This document shows positions 35,915-44,764 of a stretch of 64,000 nt of DNA, piece by piece. A program made the position numbers and the translations under genes. The notes beneath the pieces are model-generated. The model did no database searches. It was not told the DNA's origin and worked only from the letters and a program-made list of their open reading frames with translations. Numbering within the stretch: the first letter of the stretch is position 1; every line of letters starts with the position of its first letter. This DNA comes from CAYVBE01 sp964572825 (GTDB taxonomy: Bacteria > Planctomycetota > Brocadiia > SM23-32): contig CAZNGS010000013.1 in assembly GCA_964572825.1 (NCBI GenBank), forward strand, positions 1 to 64,000, written 5' to 3'.

Positions 35915-36212
35915 TCACACGTACCACCAGTGTTCGGGACTGATGGCCTTCAAAGGGAACGAGCGTTCGTCTTCCGGCAGGGATTCGAGCAGCTCCCGGG
36001 CCCTGCGGCCGATCATCTCCACGGCCACCTCGGCGTTTCGGCGCCCTACCTCCGCACCGGCGTGCTCCCGGGGATCGCGACCGCCGATGCCGTCCGGCGG
36101 CCGCATGTCCGGCGCCGGCGGTCCATCGCCCAATGCGCCCAGGTCCACCAGGTCGGCATAGAAGAACATCATGTACGAGGTCTCCCACTTCGCGGCGTGG
36201 TCGCCCCCGCAC
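35915..36212 (-). pseudogene. C-terminal relic of a creatininase-family amidohydrolase
   Basis: The reading frame contains GGDHAAKWETSYMMFFYADLVDL, which matches the creatininase-family H-A-G-x-x-E-T-S segment and its helix, followed by an intact-looking C-terminus ending PEHWWYV. The N-terminal half with the other metal ligands is missing: upstream sequence in all frames is unrelated. The remnant meets the HAD relic head to head near 36210-36225. Confidence 0.6.
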
Positions 36213-36219
36213 TGGCCCT

Positions 36220-36448
36220 GCCGGGACGCTTCGATTTCGCCCTCTTCGCCCGCGAGGCGAACTGCCCGCCGGAACGGATGACGCACGTGAGCGATTCCCT
36301 CGCCGAAGACGTGGCCGGGGCGTAGCGTGCGGGTATCTGCGCGGTCTGGCTGAACCGCGTGGGGCAGCCCGCCGCCGACGTGAGACCCGATTTCGAGATC
36401 AGGTCACTGCGCACGCTGCCTCCCCTCGTGCGGGATGCCCGCGACTAA
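36220..36448 (+). pseudogene. C-terminal relic of a HAD-superfamily hydrolase with in-frame stop
   Basis: One plus-strand frame reads FDFALFAREANCPPERMTH, then VSDSLAEDVAGA, a TAG at 36323-36325, then RAGICAVWLNR and PDFEIRSLRTLPPLV before a TAA. This is the HAD motif IV region (H-V-G-D-S-x-x-x-D-x-x-G-A-x-x-A-G) and tail, with one premature stop, Ser for Gly in the motif and no N-terminal part. It is a dead fragment. Confidence 0.65.
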
Positions 36449-36469
36449 CCCGCGCCAGCACGCGGACCG

Positions 36470-37501
36470 TCAGCGGTCCGGCTCCCAGCGCAGGCGGCAC
36501 ATCTGCGTCCCCAGCGGGGGATTGTGGTTGCTGGAAACGTACTCCTTGCCGTCCGAATCGACGTAAATCTCCACCGCCGCGGCCGGGAAGCGGCATACCA
36601 ACTTGTCTCGTGCATCCCCCACTCCGAAGTCGGTGGGATCTTCGCTGCGCAAGACGCAGGTCTCCCCGGCGTAGTAGTCCACGGTCCGGAACAGGTAATA
36701 GTAATCCCCGCGGCGGGCCACGAAGGGGCACTCGCACCTCCAGTGCTCCCGTCCGAAAGAGGCGTCGCGATGGACGAACCGCGGTTCGGACCAGTTGACC
36801 AGGTCGTCGCTGGTGCGGAGGCAGAAGCCGTGGCTCTCCCTGCCGTCTCCCTCGAACCCCACGTAGTACATGTGCCACCGCCCGTCGATGCGCAGCACGC
36901 ACGGGTCGCGGGCCGCGCCCGGCCCCACGAACAGCCGGCTGTAACCCCGCTCATCCCTGTGGCGCGTCCACTGGAGGCCGTCCGCGCTGGTCATCAGGCA
37001 TATCTGCGAGTGCGCGTGGGTGGCCAGGCGGGGATCGCCGGGATCGAGGTCCGCCACGTCGATCATGCCGCCATCTTCATCGCGCACGCCGGCGCTCGCG
37101 CCGCCGTAGAACATGTAGTAGCGCCCTTCGTGCTCGACGAAAAAAGGGGACTGTATCTGTTCGCTCCGGCGGTCGTTCAGGCATTCGCCGGCGGCGCGGT
37201 CGCAGCGGGTCAGCTCTCCGGTGTCCCGCCACAGGCTGTCGGTCAGGCTCGGGGCCTGCCAGTGGTAGAGGATGCGCCCGACTGCCGTGGCGCGCACGCA
37301 GCCCCACAGGTGCCACAGGCCGCCCGGCCCGCGGAAGGCGTGATGGTCCACGGGTGCGTTGTGCTCTCCCGTCCTTCCCCCCGCCTGCCAGTCGTCGAAG
37401 TGACGATCGGCGCCGGGAAGCACGCCTCGCAGGTCCGGACTGGGGGCGATCAGCCACCAGTCGCCGTCCAGAACCGGTCTCAGCCTCTGTCGCTTGCCCA
37501 T
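36470..37501 (-). CDS. GH43/GH32-like five-bladed beta-propeller protein
   Basis: The 343-residue protein repeats the propeller pattern: GGLWHLWGCVR, SPFFVEHEGRYYMFYGG, RDPCVLRIDGRWHMYYVGFE, CPFVARRGDYYYLFRTVDYY. The segment ARDPCV resembles the family's R-D-P motif. These features place it in the glycosidase clan of GH43, GH32 and related proteins, but which acid residues are catalytic is not certain. It lacks a signal peptide. The ATG at 37501 has GGGGGA six bases upstream; an ATG at 37525 is possible. It stands next to gene relics and has no clear operon partner. Confidence 0.75.
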   Translation of the reverse strand: MGKRQRLRPVLDGDWWLIAPSPDLRGVLPGADRHFDDWQAGGRTGEHNAPVDHHAFRGPGGLWHLWGCVRATAVGRILYHWQAPSLTDSLWRDTGELTRCDRAAGECLNDRRSEQIQSPFFVEHEGRYYMFYGGASAGVRDEDGGMIDVADLDPGDPRLATHAHSQICLMTSADGLQWTRHRDERGYSRLFVGPGAARDPCVLRIDGRWHMYYVGFEGDGRESHGFCLRTSDDLVNWSEPRFVHRDASFGREHWRCECPFVARRGDYYYLFRTVDYYAGETCVLRSEDPTDFGVGDARDKLVCRFPAAAVEIYVDSDGKEYVSSNHNPPLGTQMCRLRWEPDR

Positions 37502-37611
37502 GCGGTGTCCCCCGGCGTCAGCCATGACCTCCCGGCGGGGTGGATTCCGCCAGAGGATGAATGTACGCCCGAGACGGTCGTCTGTCAACACTTCCCCGGC
37601 CGGAGCGATTC

Positions 37612-37640
37612 TTGACGGCACCCGAGGGCGGCCCTATCAT
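37612..37640 (+). promoter_or_regulatory. Promoter of sppA
   Basis: TTGACG (37612-37617) and TATCAT (37635-37640) are 17 bp apart and 40 bp before the start codon, a good sigma70 match. Confidence 0.65.
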
Positions 37641-37680
37641 GGGATTCGTGGGGAAGTCGACTTTAACGCCGGGGAGTGCA

Positions 37681-39459
37681 ATGAAGAAAGCGATCACGGC
37701 CCTATGGCTGGCGCTGGGCATATGGATGGCGTGCACCGGTCCGGCGGCGCGGACCGCCGCAGGCGTCGAGGTTCAGGGCAGCGTCCGGTACGCCGCGTTC
37801 GAGGTGACGGGCGAGCTGCCCGAGTCCCTGCCGCCGGTCTACCTGGTGGAACCGCAGGAGGAAGTGCTTCACCGGTTGCTCTCGCGGCTGCGGCAGGCGG
37901 CCTCCGATCCCCGGCTGTCGGGCCTGCTGGTGGAGGTTCACGATTTCCGAGGGGGGTGGGCCAAGGCACAAGAAATCCGCAAGGCCATACTTCAAAACCG
38001 GGCGGCCGGCAAGGTGGTGGTCTGCACCCTCGAAAACCCGGGCACCCTGGCCTATTACCTGTCCACCGCCGCAGACCGCGTCGTCATGGCCCCCGCCGGG
38101 CACCTGATGCTCTCCGGACTGCGGATCGAGGCGGTATTCGCCCGGAAGCTGCTGGACATGGTCGGCGTAAAGGCGGACCTCGTGCAGGCCGGCGAATACA
38201 AAACGGCGGGGGAGGAACTGACCCGGACGGGTTTCTCTGAACCCGCCCGCGATGCGCTCAGCTCCGTCCTGGAGGATTACTACACGCAACTGTCCAACGG
38301 CATCGCCGCCGGTCGCGCCATCAGCGTTGAGCGTGCCCGACAACTCCTCGCCGACGGGCCGTACACCGCCCGCAACGCCCTGGATGCCGGCCTGGTGGAC
38401 GACGTTCTCTTCCGGGACGAACTGGTGGCGGACCTGAGAGACCGCCACGACGGGTCCGTGGCGCTCGACACCGATTACGCCGGTGGCCAGAGGCCCCCCC
38501 GGAAGGCCCCCGGTCCGATGGATATCTTCCAGTTGCTGATGCCTTCCCGGCCGCCCTCGCGCATCGCCCCGACCGGCCCCGCCGTGGCGGTGATCTACGC
38601 CGTCGGGCCCATCGTGAGGACGCAGGATTCCGAACTGAGCATCGGCGACCAGGTGGCGGGCACCGATCAGATCACACGGGCCATTCAGGCTGCGGTGGAC
38701 GAGCCGAACGTGAAGGCGATCGTGCTGAGGGTGGACAGCCCCGGGGGCAGCGCCCTGGCGTCCGACCTCATATGGCGCCAGCTCCGCCGGGCAGACGCCG
38801 AGAAACCGGTCGTCGCCTCCCTCTCCGACACAGCCGCATCCGGCGGCTATTACATTGCCGCAGGAGCACGGCACATCGTTGCCGAGCCGGGAACACTGAC
38901 GGGTTCCATCGGCGTGCTGGGGGGCAAGCTCGTGGTGGCGGAGCTGTGCGAGAAGATCGGCCTCACCGTGGACGTCATCCAGGCGGGAGAGGGCGGAGGG
39001 ATGTTCTCCCCCTTCCGGGAGTTCAGCGACATCGAAAAGGCCCGGGTGCGGCAGTTGATCGGGGAGGTCTACGACCTGTTCGTGGACAGGGTGGCACAGA
39101 CCCGACCGGCCCTCTCGGCGGTGCAGGTGGACCAGGTGGGCCAGGGACGCATCTGGACGGGCCGGCAGGCTGAACAGAACCACCTGGTGGACGGTCTGGG
39201 TGGTCTGTGGGATGCCATCGAACGGGCCGCCGAAGCGGCCGGCATCCCCGATGAGCAAGAGGTCAAGGTGGTGCACCTGCCCCGGCCGCGCAGCCTGATG
39301 GAAGCCCTCTTTTTCGGGTCGGGGGTCAGCGCGCCTCCGGGGCCTCTGTCCGGGGTCCTGGCCCGTTTCCCCCGCCTGCGCGGCTACGTGCAGGCCCTTG
39401 TGGCATTGCGCGCGGAGCCGACCCTCTGCCTCATGCCGGTGCTGCTGTTCATTCGGTAG
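37681..39459 (+). CDS. sppA: Signal peptide peptidase SppA, 67K type
   Basis: The 592-residue membrane-associated serine protease degrades cleaved signal peptides. It has a hydrophobic N-terminus (AITALWLALGIWMAC) and two tandem S49 domains. The dyad fits the long SppA form: K174 in GEYKTAGEEL of the first domain and S387 in DTAASGGYYIA of the second. GGGGAG precedes the ATG at 37681, and a good promoter lies at 37612-37640. The last 11 bases overlap the 3' end of the convergent prfA gene. Confidence 0.93.
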   Translation: MKKAITALWLALGIWMACTGPAARTAAGVEVQGSVRYAAFEVTGELPESLPPVYLVEPQEEVLHRLLSRLRQAASDPRLSGLLVEVHDFRGGWAKAQEIRKAILQNRAAGKVVVCTLENPGTLAYYLSTAADRVVMAPAGHLMLSGLRIEAVFARKLLDMVGVKADLVQAGEYKTAGEELTRTGFSEPARDALSSVLEDYYTQLSNGIAAGRAISVERARQLLADGPYTARNALDAGLVDDVLFRDELVADLRDRHDGSVALDTDYAGGQRPPRKAPGPMDIFQLLMPSRPPSRIAPTGPAVAVIYAVGPIVRTQDSELSIGDQVAGTDQITRAIQAAVDEPNVKAIVLRVDSPGGSALASDLIWRQLRRADAEKPVVASLSDTAASGGYYIAAGARHIVAEPGTLTGSIGVLGGKLVVAELCEKIGLTVDVIQAGEGGGMFSPFREFSDIEKARVRQLIGEVYDLFVDRVAQTRPALSAVQVDQVGQGRIWTGRQAEQNHLVDGLGGLWDAIERAAEAAGIPDEQEVKVVHLPRPRSLMEALFFGSGVSAPPGPLSGVLARFPRLRGYVQALVALRAEPTLCLMPVLLFIR

Positions 39460-40582
39460 CGGCCGGGGCGGGGCCGCCGTCCTCGATGAAGGCCATCACC
39501 CGCTTCTGCCTGTCATAGGCGGCCAGGGCGTCGAACAGATCGTCGCAATTGCCCATCAGGATGCCGTCCAGCCCGAACAGGTCCAGGCCGACGCGGTGAT
39601 CGGTCAGGCGGTCCTGGGGGAAGTTGTAGGTGCGGATGCGTTCGTTGCGATCGCCGGAGCCGACCTGGGACCGGCGGAGGGCGTCGCGCTGCTGCCGGCG
39701 TTCCCGTTCCAGCTTTTCATACAGCCGGGCGCGCAGCACCTTCATCGCCTGCTTGCGGTTGGCCTGCTGGGATTTTTGATCCTGGCAGCGCACGGTGATA
39801 CCCGTGGGCTTGTGGACTATGCGCACGCAGGAGCTGGTCTTGTTCACGTGCTGCCCCCCCGGCCCGGAAGATCGGATGAAGGACGTATCCAGGTCCTCCG
39901 GGTTGATCTGCACCTCCACCTCCCGCGCCTCCGGCAGCACGGCCACGGTGGCCAGGCTGGTGTGTATGCGGCCCTGGGATTCGGTCTCGGGCACGCGCTG
40001 GACGCGGTGGCCGCCGCTCTCGTAGCGCAGCTTCCGCCATGCGCCGGGGCCGCTTATGGAGAAGATGACTTCGCGAAAGCCTCCCAGGTCTGTCTCGTTC
40101 GCGTTGATCAGCTCGGCCTTCCATCCGTGCCTCTCCGCGTAGCGGGAGTACATGCGGAAAAGGTCGGCGGCGAACAGCGCGGCCTCCTCACCACCCGTCC
40201 CCGGTCGTATCTCCACGATGACGTTGCGGTTGGCCTCGGCGCCGTCGGAGACCAGGAACTCGATGGCTTCCGACAGCAGGCGGGCTTCTTCCCGGTCGGC
40301 CTCGTCGATCTCTTCACGGGCCAGCTCGCACAGTTCCTCGTCGCCCTCCTCCTGCAACAGCTCCCGCCCCTCCCGACGGCGGCGGCGTGCCTGTTGAATC
40401 CGCTCGTACAGGTCCACCAGGCCGGCCAGCCAGCCGTGCTCCTGCGCCAGGCCCGCCAGCCGCGTGCTGTCCGCTATGACGTCCGGGTCGGACAGAAGCC
40501 GCTCCACCTCCCGGTGGCGTTCGGCCAGCTCCGCCAGCCTTTCGACCAGCTCGTCCCTTATGTCCTCGTCAAGTTCGATCAT
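39449..40582 (-). CDS. prfA: Peptide chain release factor 1
   Basis: The 377-residue factor terminates translation at UAA and UAG. It has the GGQ motif at 242-244 (SSGPGGQHVNKT) and the RF1-type tripeptide P-E-T at 198-200 (RVPETESQGRIHTS), where RF2 would have SPF. The N-terminal helical domain and the C-terminal RTYNFPQDRLTDHR are also standard. It is 99 bp downstream of rpmE, past a terminator-like hairpin. No prmC methyltransferase gene is adjacent, unlike in many genomes. Confidence 0.96.
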   Translation of the reverse strand: MIELDEDIRDELVERLAELAERHREVERLLSDPDVIADSTRLAGLAQEHGWLAGLVDLYERIQQARRRRREGRELLQEEGDEELCELAREEIDEADREEARLLSEAIEFLVSDGAEANRNVIVEIRPGTGGEEAALFAADLFRMYSRYAERHGWKAELINANETDLGGFREVIFSISGPGAWRKLRYESGGHRVQRVPETESQGRIHTSLATVAVLPEAREVEVQINPEDLDTSFIRSSGPGGQHVNKTSSCVRIVHKPTGITVRCQDQKSQQANRKQAMKVLRARLYEKLERERRQQRDALRRSQVGSGDRNERIRTYNFPQDRLTDHRVGLDLFGLDGILMGNCDDLFDALAAYDRQKRVMAFIEDGGPAPAATE

Positions 40583-40636
40583 GGTATTGACGGCTCATCT
40601 GGACCCGGCCAGCAGGCGGCCGGGGTGCAGCGTACA

Positions 40637-40666
40637 TAAAAGCCCTTCCGCCGGCACAGCGGAAGG
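40637..40666 (-). terminator. Rho-independent-like terminator after rpmE
   Basis: On the minus strand an 8-bp perfect stem (CCTTCCGC/GCGGAAGG, loop of seven) is followed by GCTTTTA. It lies between rpmE and prfA, so it may attenuate rather than end transcription. Confidence 0.65.
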
Positions 40667-40681
40667 ACTCTCCAAGTTCGG

Positions 40682-40927
40682 CTATTGAGCCGCATTCTCC
40701 TCGGCGATGCGGGCTTTCCGCTCCTCGATGTGCTTGCCCCACCTCTTCTGGAACTTCTCCACGCGCCCTGCACTGTCCACCAGCTTCTGCTTGCCGGTGT
40801 AGAACGGATGGCACTTCGAGCAGACCTCGACGCGCATGACCGGCCGGGTAGCACGGGTTATGAACCGCTCCCCGCAGCCGCAGATCACTTCACAACGCAC
40901 GTATTCGGGATGAACGTCCGGTTTCAT
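40682..40927 (-). CDS. rpmE: 50S ribosomal protein L31, zinc-binding type
   Basis: The 81-residue ribosomal protein keeps the four zinc cysteines of the C+ form: C16 and C18 (VICGCGE) and C36 and C39 (VCSKCHPF), with the family motif HPFYTGKQKLVDSAGRVEKF. It has an extended charged C-terminus. A consensus-quality promoter lies at 40969-40996. Having only the zinc form visible here says nothing about a second L31 elsewhere. Confidence 0.96.
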   Translation of the reverse strand: MKPDVHPEYVRCEVICGCGERFITRATRPVMRVEVCSKCHPFYTGKQKLVDSAGRVEKFQKRWGKHIEERKARIAEENAAQ

Positions 40928-40968
40928 GGGTGGCTCCGTATCGTCACAGGCTCATCGGCAACACTTCC

Positions 40969-40996
40969 ATTATACAATTCGGGCCCGAAGAATCAA
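40969..40996 (-). promoter_or_regulatory. Promoter of rpmE
   Basis: On the minus strand TTGATT (40991-40996), a 16-bp spacer and a perfect TATAAT (40969-40974) lie about 40 bp before the start codon. Confidence 0.7.
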
Positions 40997-41016
40997 TCGA
41001 AGCAAGCCGCCGGAGC

Positions 41017-42939
41017 TCAAGCCCCTTCGGACGGCTGCGGCGCTTCCCCTCCGGCCGTCTGGCTCTTGCGTCTCGCCGCGGCTGCGACGGCGAGCACCCC
41101 CCTGTAGGCCACGAAGAGACCCAGGATTATCAATGCCACGGCAACGGCGGCCAGAAGGCGTTTCGGTTCGGCTCCCTCTTCAGGTGTCAGAAAGTCGATC
41201 AGTTTGTAAACCAGCGCCCCCATGGCCGTGATGAACACCAGCACCGCCGGCACCGCCGTGAAAACCCACGATCGGGCCCGGCTCATGAGGTAAACGGTTG
41301 CGATAATGAGGGCCATGGCCGCGATGAGCTGGTTCGCCGACCCGAAGATGGGCCAGATCGCCCTCCAGTTGCCCAGGGCCAGCGCGCCCGCACAGACACC
41401 GATGAACACCGTCGCCACGTAGCGGTTCTTCAGCGGCTTGATGCCGAAGGTGTCCGCGAAAAGCTCCGAGCAGATGTAGCGGGTGATGCGCGTCGCACTG
41501 TCCAGCGTGGTCATGACAAAGGTCTTGAGCATCGTGATGCCGATCAGGAAGCCGATGGTGGGGAACATGCTCTCGATGAGCTTTCCGTAACCCCGGCCGA
41601 AGGTCCCGATCCAGCCGGTTCGTGCCATCAGTTTCTGGTAGACGAATCCTTCCTGCCCGGCCGGCACCCGCTGCCAGTAGAGCCCGGCCGTCACGGCCAG
41701 CACCGCCAGCAGTCCCAGGGCCGATTCCATGATCATGCCCCCGTATCCGATCTGGCGCGCGCTCTGCACGGCGGGCAGTTGCTTGGAGGTCGTGCCGCTG
41801 GCCACCAGGCTGTGGAAGCCGGATATGGCGCTGCAGGCGATAACCACGAAGAGCATGGGCCACAACCAGCCCTGCTGGCCGCCCTGGAAGGCGACAAAAT
41901 GCGGGCTCTGCAGCGTCGGCCGCGACAGAACGACCCCCGTGAAGCCCAGCACCATGCCGATGAACAGAACGGCCGCCGCCAGATGATCCCGCGGCTGCAG
42001 CAGCACCGTCACGGGCAGCACCGCCGCCACCATGGCGTAGATCAGCAGGATGACAGTCCACGATTTGGCAACTTTGCCAAGGGTGTTCTTGGCCAGAGCC
42101 CGTAGTTCGGCCAGGCGTTCCTGCTGTCGGGGGTTCAACTTCTCTTCGTCCATGCCATCCAGACGCCCGGTGGCCAGGTCCGGTTTACCTTCCTGGAGCA
42201 GCGCGGCCGCCGAGGCCATCTGCGCCTCGAAGCCCTCCTGCGGCACATCCTCGAGCTGTCCGATCGCCCCTGCAACGGCCTGCCGGTCCACCGTGGGCCA
42301 CGGCAGCCGTAGTGGGAGGTGATACCCGGCAACGACGAGGCCGGCCAGCAGCGCCAGGCCGATCACGGTGCTCACGGCGATCGGCAGGGGAGTGTGATAG
42401 ACCAGCACGCCGACGATCAGCGCGACGAAAATGAGGCCGAATGTCGGAATGACCACCGCCGGCGTGGTCGCCAGCGTCTGGCCCGCCACGGCGGCAAACA
42501 CGGCCACGATGAGGATGAGCGCCAGGAAGACGAAACAGCCGAACACGATTTTGGCGGACCGGCCCAGAACAGACTCGCTCAGGTCGCTGACGGACCGGCC
42601 TTTGTTCTCCAGGGAGGTGGCCAGCGCCATGTAGTCATGAACGGCGCCGAAGAATATGCCGCCCAGCACGATCCACAGAACCGCCGGGAGCCACCCCCAC
42701 ACCAGGCACGCCACGACGGGACCGATGATGGGCGCCGCGCCCGCGATGGAGGCAAAGTGGTGCCCGAAAAGCATGCTCCAGTGCCTGGCCGGCACGTAGT
42801 CCACGCCGTCCCTCATCTCCACCGCCGGCGGCGTCATGCCCTGGTCAAGACCCGCCCACTGCACGACCTTCTTGCTGTAGAACAGGTAGCCCAGCGCCAG
42901 GGCCCCCAGCCCGATACCACCCAGAACCAGAGCATTCAT
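41017..42939 (-). CDS. cstA: CstA-family peptide/pyruvate transporter
   Basis: The 640-residue integral membrane protein has many transmembrane segments and the CstA signatures YVPARHWSMLFGHHFASIAGAAPIIGPVVA and FGAVHDYMALATSLENKGRSVSDL, plus MLKTFVMTTLDSATRITRYI. CstA proteins take up peptides or pyruvate, often under carbon starvation. A soluble stretch of about 80 residues (roughly 220-300, rich in Glu, Gln and Arg) is inserted between membrane segments, which I have not seen as a family constant. GAGGAG precedes the ATG at 42939. A strong promoter lies at 42975-43004. Confidence 0.92.
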   Translation of the reverse strand: MNALVLGGIGLGALALGYLFYSKKVVQWAGLDQGMTPPAVEMRDGVDYVPARHWSMLFGHHFASIAGAAPIIGPVVACLVWGWLPAVLWIVLGGIFFGAVHDYMALATSLENKGRSVSDLSESVLGRSAKIVFGCFVFLALILIVAVFAAVAGQTLATTPAVVIPTFGLIFVALIVGVLVYHTPLPIAVSTVIGLALLAGLVVAGYHLPLRLPWPTVDRQAVAGAIGQLEDVPQEGFEAQMASAAALLQEGKPDLATGRLDGMDEEKLNPRQQERLAELRALAKNTLGKVAKSWTVILLIYAMVAAVLPVTVLLQPRDHLAAAVLFIGMVLGFTGVVLSRPTLQSPHFVAFQGGQQGWLWPMLFVVIACSAISGFHSLVASGTTSKQLPAVQSARQIGYGGMIMESALGLLAVLAVTAGLYWQRVPAGQEGFVYQKLMARTGWIGTFGRGYGKLIESMFPTIGFLIGITMLKTFVMTTLDSATRITRYICSELFADTFGIKPLKNRYVATVFIGVCAGALALGNWRAIWPIFGSANQLIAAMALIIATVYLMSRARSWVFTAVPAVLVFITAMGALVYKLIDFLTPEEGAEPKRLLAAVAVALIILGLFVAYRGVLAVAAAARRKSQTAGGEAPQPSEGA

Positions 42940-42974
42940 CGCGCCTTCTCCTCGCATCGCCCGGCGGAGCCGCT

Positions 42975-43004
42975 ATTATATCGGGTGGGTCGGAAATGGG
43001 TCAA
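42975..43004 (-). promoter_or_regulatory. Promoter of cstA
   Basis: On the minus strand TTGACC (42999-43004), an 18-bp spacer and a perfect TATAAT (42975-42980) lie about 36 bp before the start codon. Confidence 0.75.
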
Positions 43005-43030
43005 TCGCAACGGACCCGGCCCTCGTCGAC

Positions 43031-43044
43031 CTGTTGAACAACAG
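43031..43044. repeat. Short perfect palindrome between cstA and the sulfatase-fold gene
   Basis: CTGTTG-AA-CAACAG lies 27 bp upstream of the cstA -35 box. It could be a regulator site for cstA or for the divergent gene. A second hairpin, CTCCGA-AGC-TCGGAG, lies at 43115-43129. Confidence 0.4.
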
Positions 43045-43173
43045 ACGGTATGCGCGTTGCCGCGAAACTCAACGCTGAAGACGCTTTTTTGTGTGCAGCA
43101 CAGGCACCCCCGGGCTCCGAAGCTCGGAGAGTGAAGGAGGCTCGCCTGTGTCCTTGCTCCATGGAGGTTCGGA

Positions 43174-44577
43174 ATGAACGTAGTTCTGGTCGTCTTCGAT
43201 TCGCTGCGCAAGGACTGCATCGGGGCTTACGGCACCCCCGGCTGGTGGCGGGTGCGCACACCACACCTGGACGCCCTGGCGGCGGAGTCGCTCCTGTTCG
43301 ACCGTGCATATCCGGAGTCGCTTCCCACGCTGCCAACCCGCCGCGCCCTCTACACGGGCCGCCGGGTCTACCCGTTCGTGGAGGCGGATTTCCGGCTGCG
43401 GGGCGATTTTGTGGGCGCTCCGGGCTGGGGGCCGATTCCCGAGCATCACGACACCCTGGCCGAGATGCTGGGCGATGCCGGCTACCGCACGGGGCTGGTG
43501 GCGGACGTCTACCATATGTTCAAGCCCTCGAAGAACTTCTGGCGGGGTTTCGACCAGTGGACCTTCCTGCGCGGCCAGGAGATGGACCCCTACCGCAGCG
43601 GCCCGGAGCCGACGCGGGAGGATCTGGACTACTGGCTGCCGGAGGAGATGCGCACCCCGCGGAAGGAAGCTTTCATCCGACAGTGCCTCAAGAACATGCA
43701 CGACCGGACGAAAGAGGAGGATTACTTCAACGCGCGCGTGCTTATCGAGGCCGTCCGCTGGCTGGAGCAGAACCGGGACGCGGACCGGTTCTTCTTGACC
43801 GTGGAGTCGTTCGACCCCCACGAGCCCTGGTTCGTGCCCGAGCACTACCGTCGGATGTACGATGATTCCGACGGACGGGAGCAGGTTGTAAGCGGTTATT
43901 CGGGGGAGACGGAGCTGCCCCCGGACCTGCTGCGCCGCACCAGGGCCAACTACAGCGGTCTGGTCACGATGTGCGACCGGTGGTTCGGCTACCTGCGGGA
44001 GGCGATGGAGAACCTGGGCCTGCTGGAGGATACCGTTCTGATCGTTACCAGCGACCACGGCCATTCCATCGGGGACGGCGGCTACCTGGGCAAGCGCGGC
44101 TACCCGTCCCACCCCTCGGTTTACGACGTGCCGCTCTTCGTGCGCCATCCGGAGGGGCGGGGCGCCGCACAGAGGACCGACGCCATCGTGCAGCACCACG
44201 ACATCTCCGCAGAAGTGCTGCGGTTCGCCGGGCTGGAATCCGGCGAATACCTGGACGGGCGCCCCTTCCTCGAGGATGCCCTGGCGGGCGAGAGAATCAG
44301 GGACCATGCCACCGTCGCCTGGGGCTCGGCCGTCACCGTGGTGACCGAGAGGTGGTACATGAACTGCAAGGTGGACGGCAGAGGCGCCTTCCTGTACGAC
44401 CTGGAGGCCGAGTCCCCCTTCGAGCAGAACCTGGCCGACCAGCACAGGGACCAGGTGGAGAAGCTCTTCCACATGGCACTGCGCGATGCGGGAGGGGGGT
44501 TCCCGGATTACCTGATGGACCTGGCCTGGAGCCAGGAGGACGCCCCGGGCTGCAGCGACCTGGCGGCGAGAACTTAA
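43174..44577 (+). CDS. Sulfatase-fold protein lacking the formylglycine cysteine
   Basis: The 467-residue protein is clearly of the sulfatase/alkaline phosphatase superfamily: MNVVLVVFDSLRKDCIGAYG at the start, LIVTSDHGHSIGDGGYLGKRG later, and a typical C-terminal LYDLEAESPFEQNL. At the place of C/S-x-P-x-R it has T52-L-P-T-R56 within SLPTLPTRRALYTGR, so it cannot form formylglycine. The usual second metal Asp after D9 is Ser. Thr could serve as a nucleophile as in phosphoryl-transfer relatives, so it may be a phosphatase or phosphotransferase, or a binding protein. No signal peptide. ATG at 43174 follows GGAGG. Confidence 0.85.
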   Translation: MNVVLVVFDSLRKDCIGAYGTPGWWRVRTPHLDALAAESLLFDRAYPESLPTLPTRRALYTGRRVYPFVEADFRLRGDFVGAPGWGPIPEHHDTLAEMLGDAGYRTGLVADVYHMFKPSKNFWRGFDQWTFLRGQEMDPYRSGPEPTREDLDYWLPEEMRTPRKEAFIRQCLKNMHDRTKEEDYFNARVLIEAVRWLEQNRDADRFFLTVESFDPHEPWFVPEHYRRMYDDSDGREQVVSGYSGETELPPDLLRRTRANYSGLVTMCDRWFGYLREAMENLGLLEDTVLIVTSDHGHSIGDGGYLGKRGYPSHPSVYDVPLFVRHPEGRGAAQRTDAIVQHHDISAEVLRFAGLESGEYLDGRPFLEDALAGERIRDHATVAWGSAVTVVTERWYMNCKVDGRGAFLYDLEAESPFEQNLADQHRDQVEKLFHMALRDAGGGFPDYLMDLAWSQEDAPGCSDLAART

Positions 44578-44617
44578 CAGCCTCCGCGCTGGCGTCAGCG
44601 CAAGGAGACGTGGCTGA

Positions 44618-44764
44618 ATGCACCCATCGAACTTCCCCGGCGACGTGGGCATCGACCAGGCCCTTACGCCCCTGCAGACGGCGCTGACGTTTGGGCTGAT
44701 GGGCCTGTGCCTGGTGACCCTGGTGATCTACCTGGTGTGGAAACTGCCCCGGGGCGGTGACTGA
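44618..44764 (+). CDS. Single-pass membrane microprotein
   Basis: A 48-residue frame begins at an ATG with AAGGAG ten bases upstream and encodes a short polar head and one transmembrane segment (LTFGLMGLCLVTLVIYLVW) ending KLPRGGD. It lies 40 bp after the sulfatase-fold gene. The shape recalls small OadG-like or other membrane-anchor subunits, but no partner is adjacent. It is too short for many gene finders; the ribosome site and clean segment support it. Confidence 0.55.
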   Translation: MHPSNFPGDVGIDQALTPLQTALTFGLMGLCLVTLVIYLVWKLPRGGD

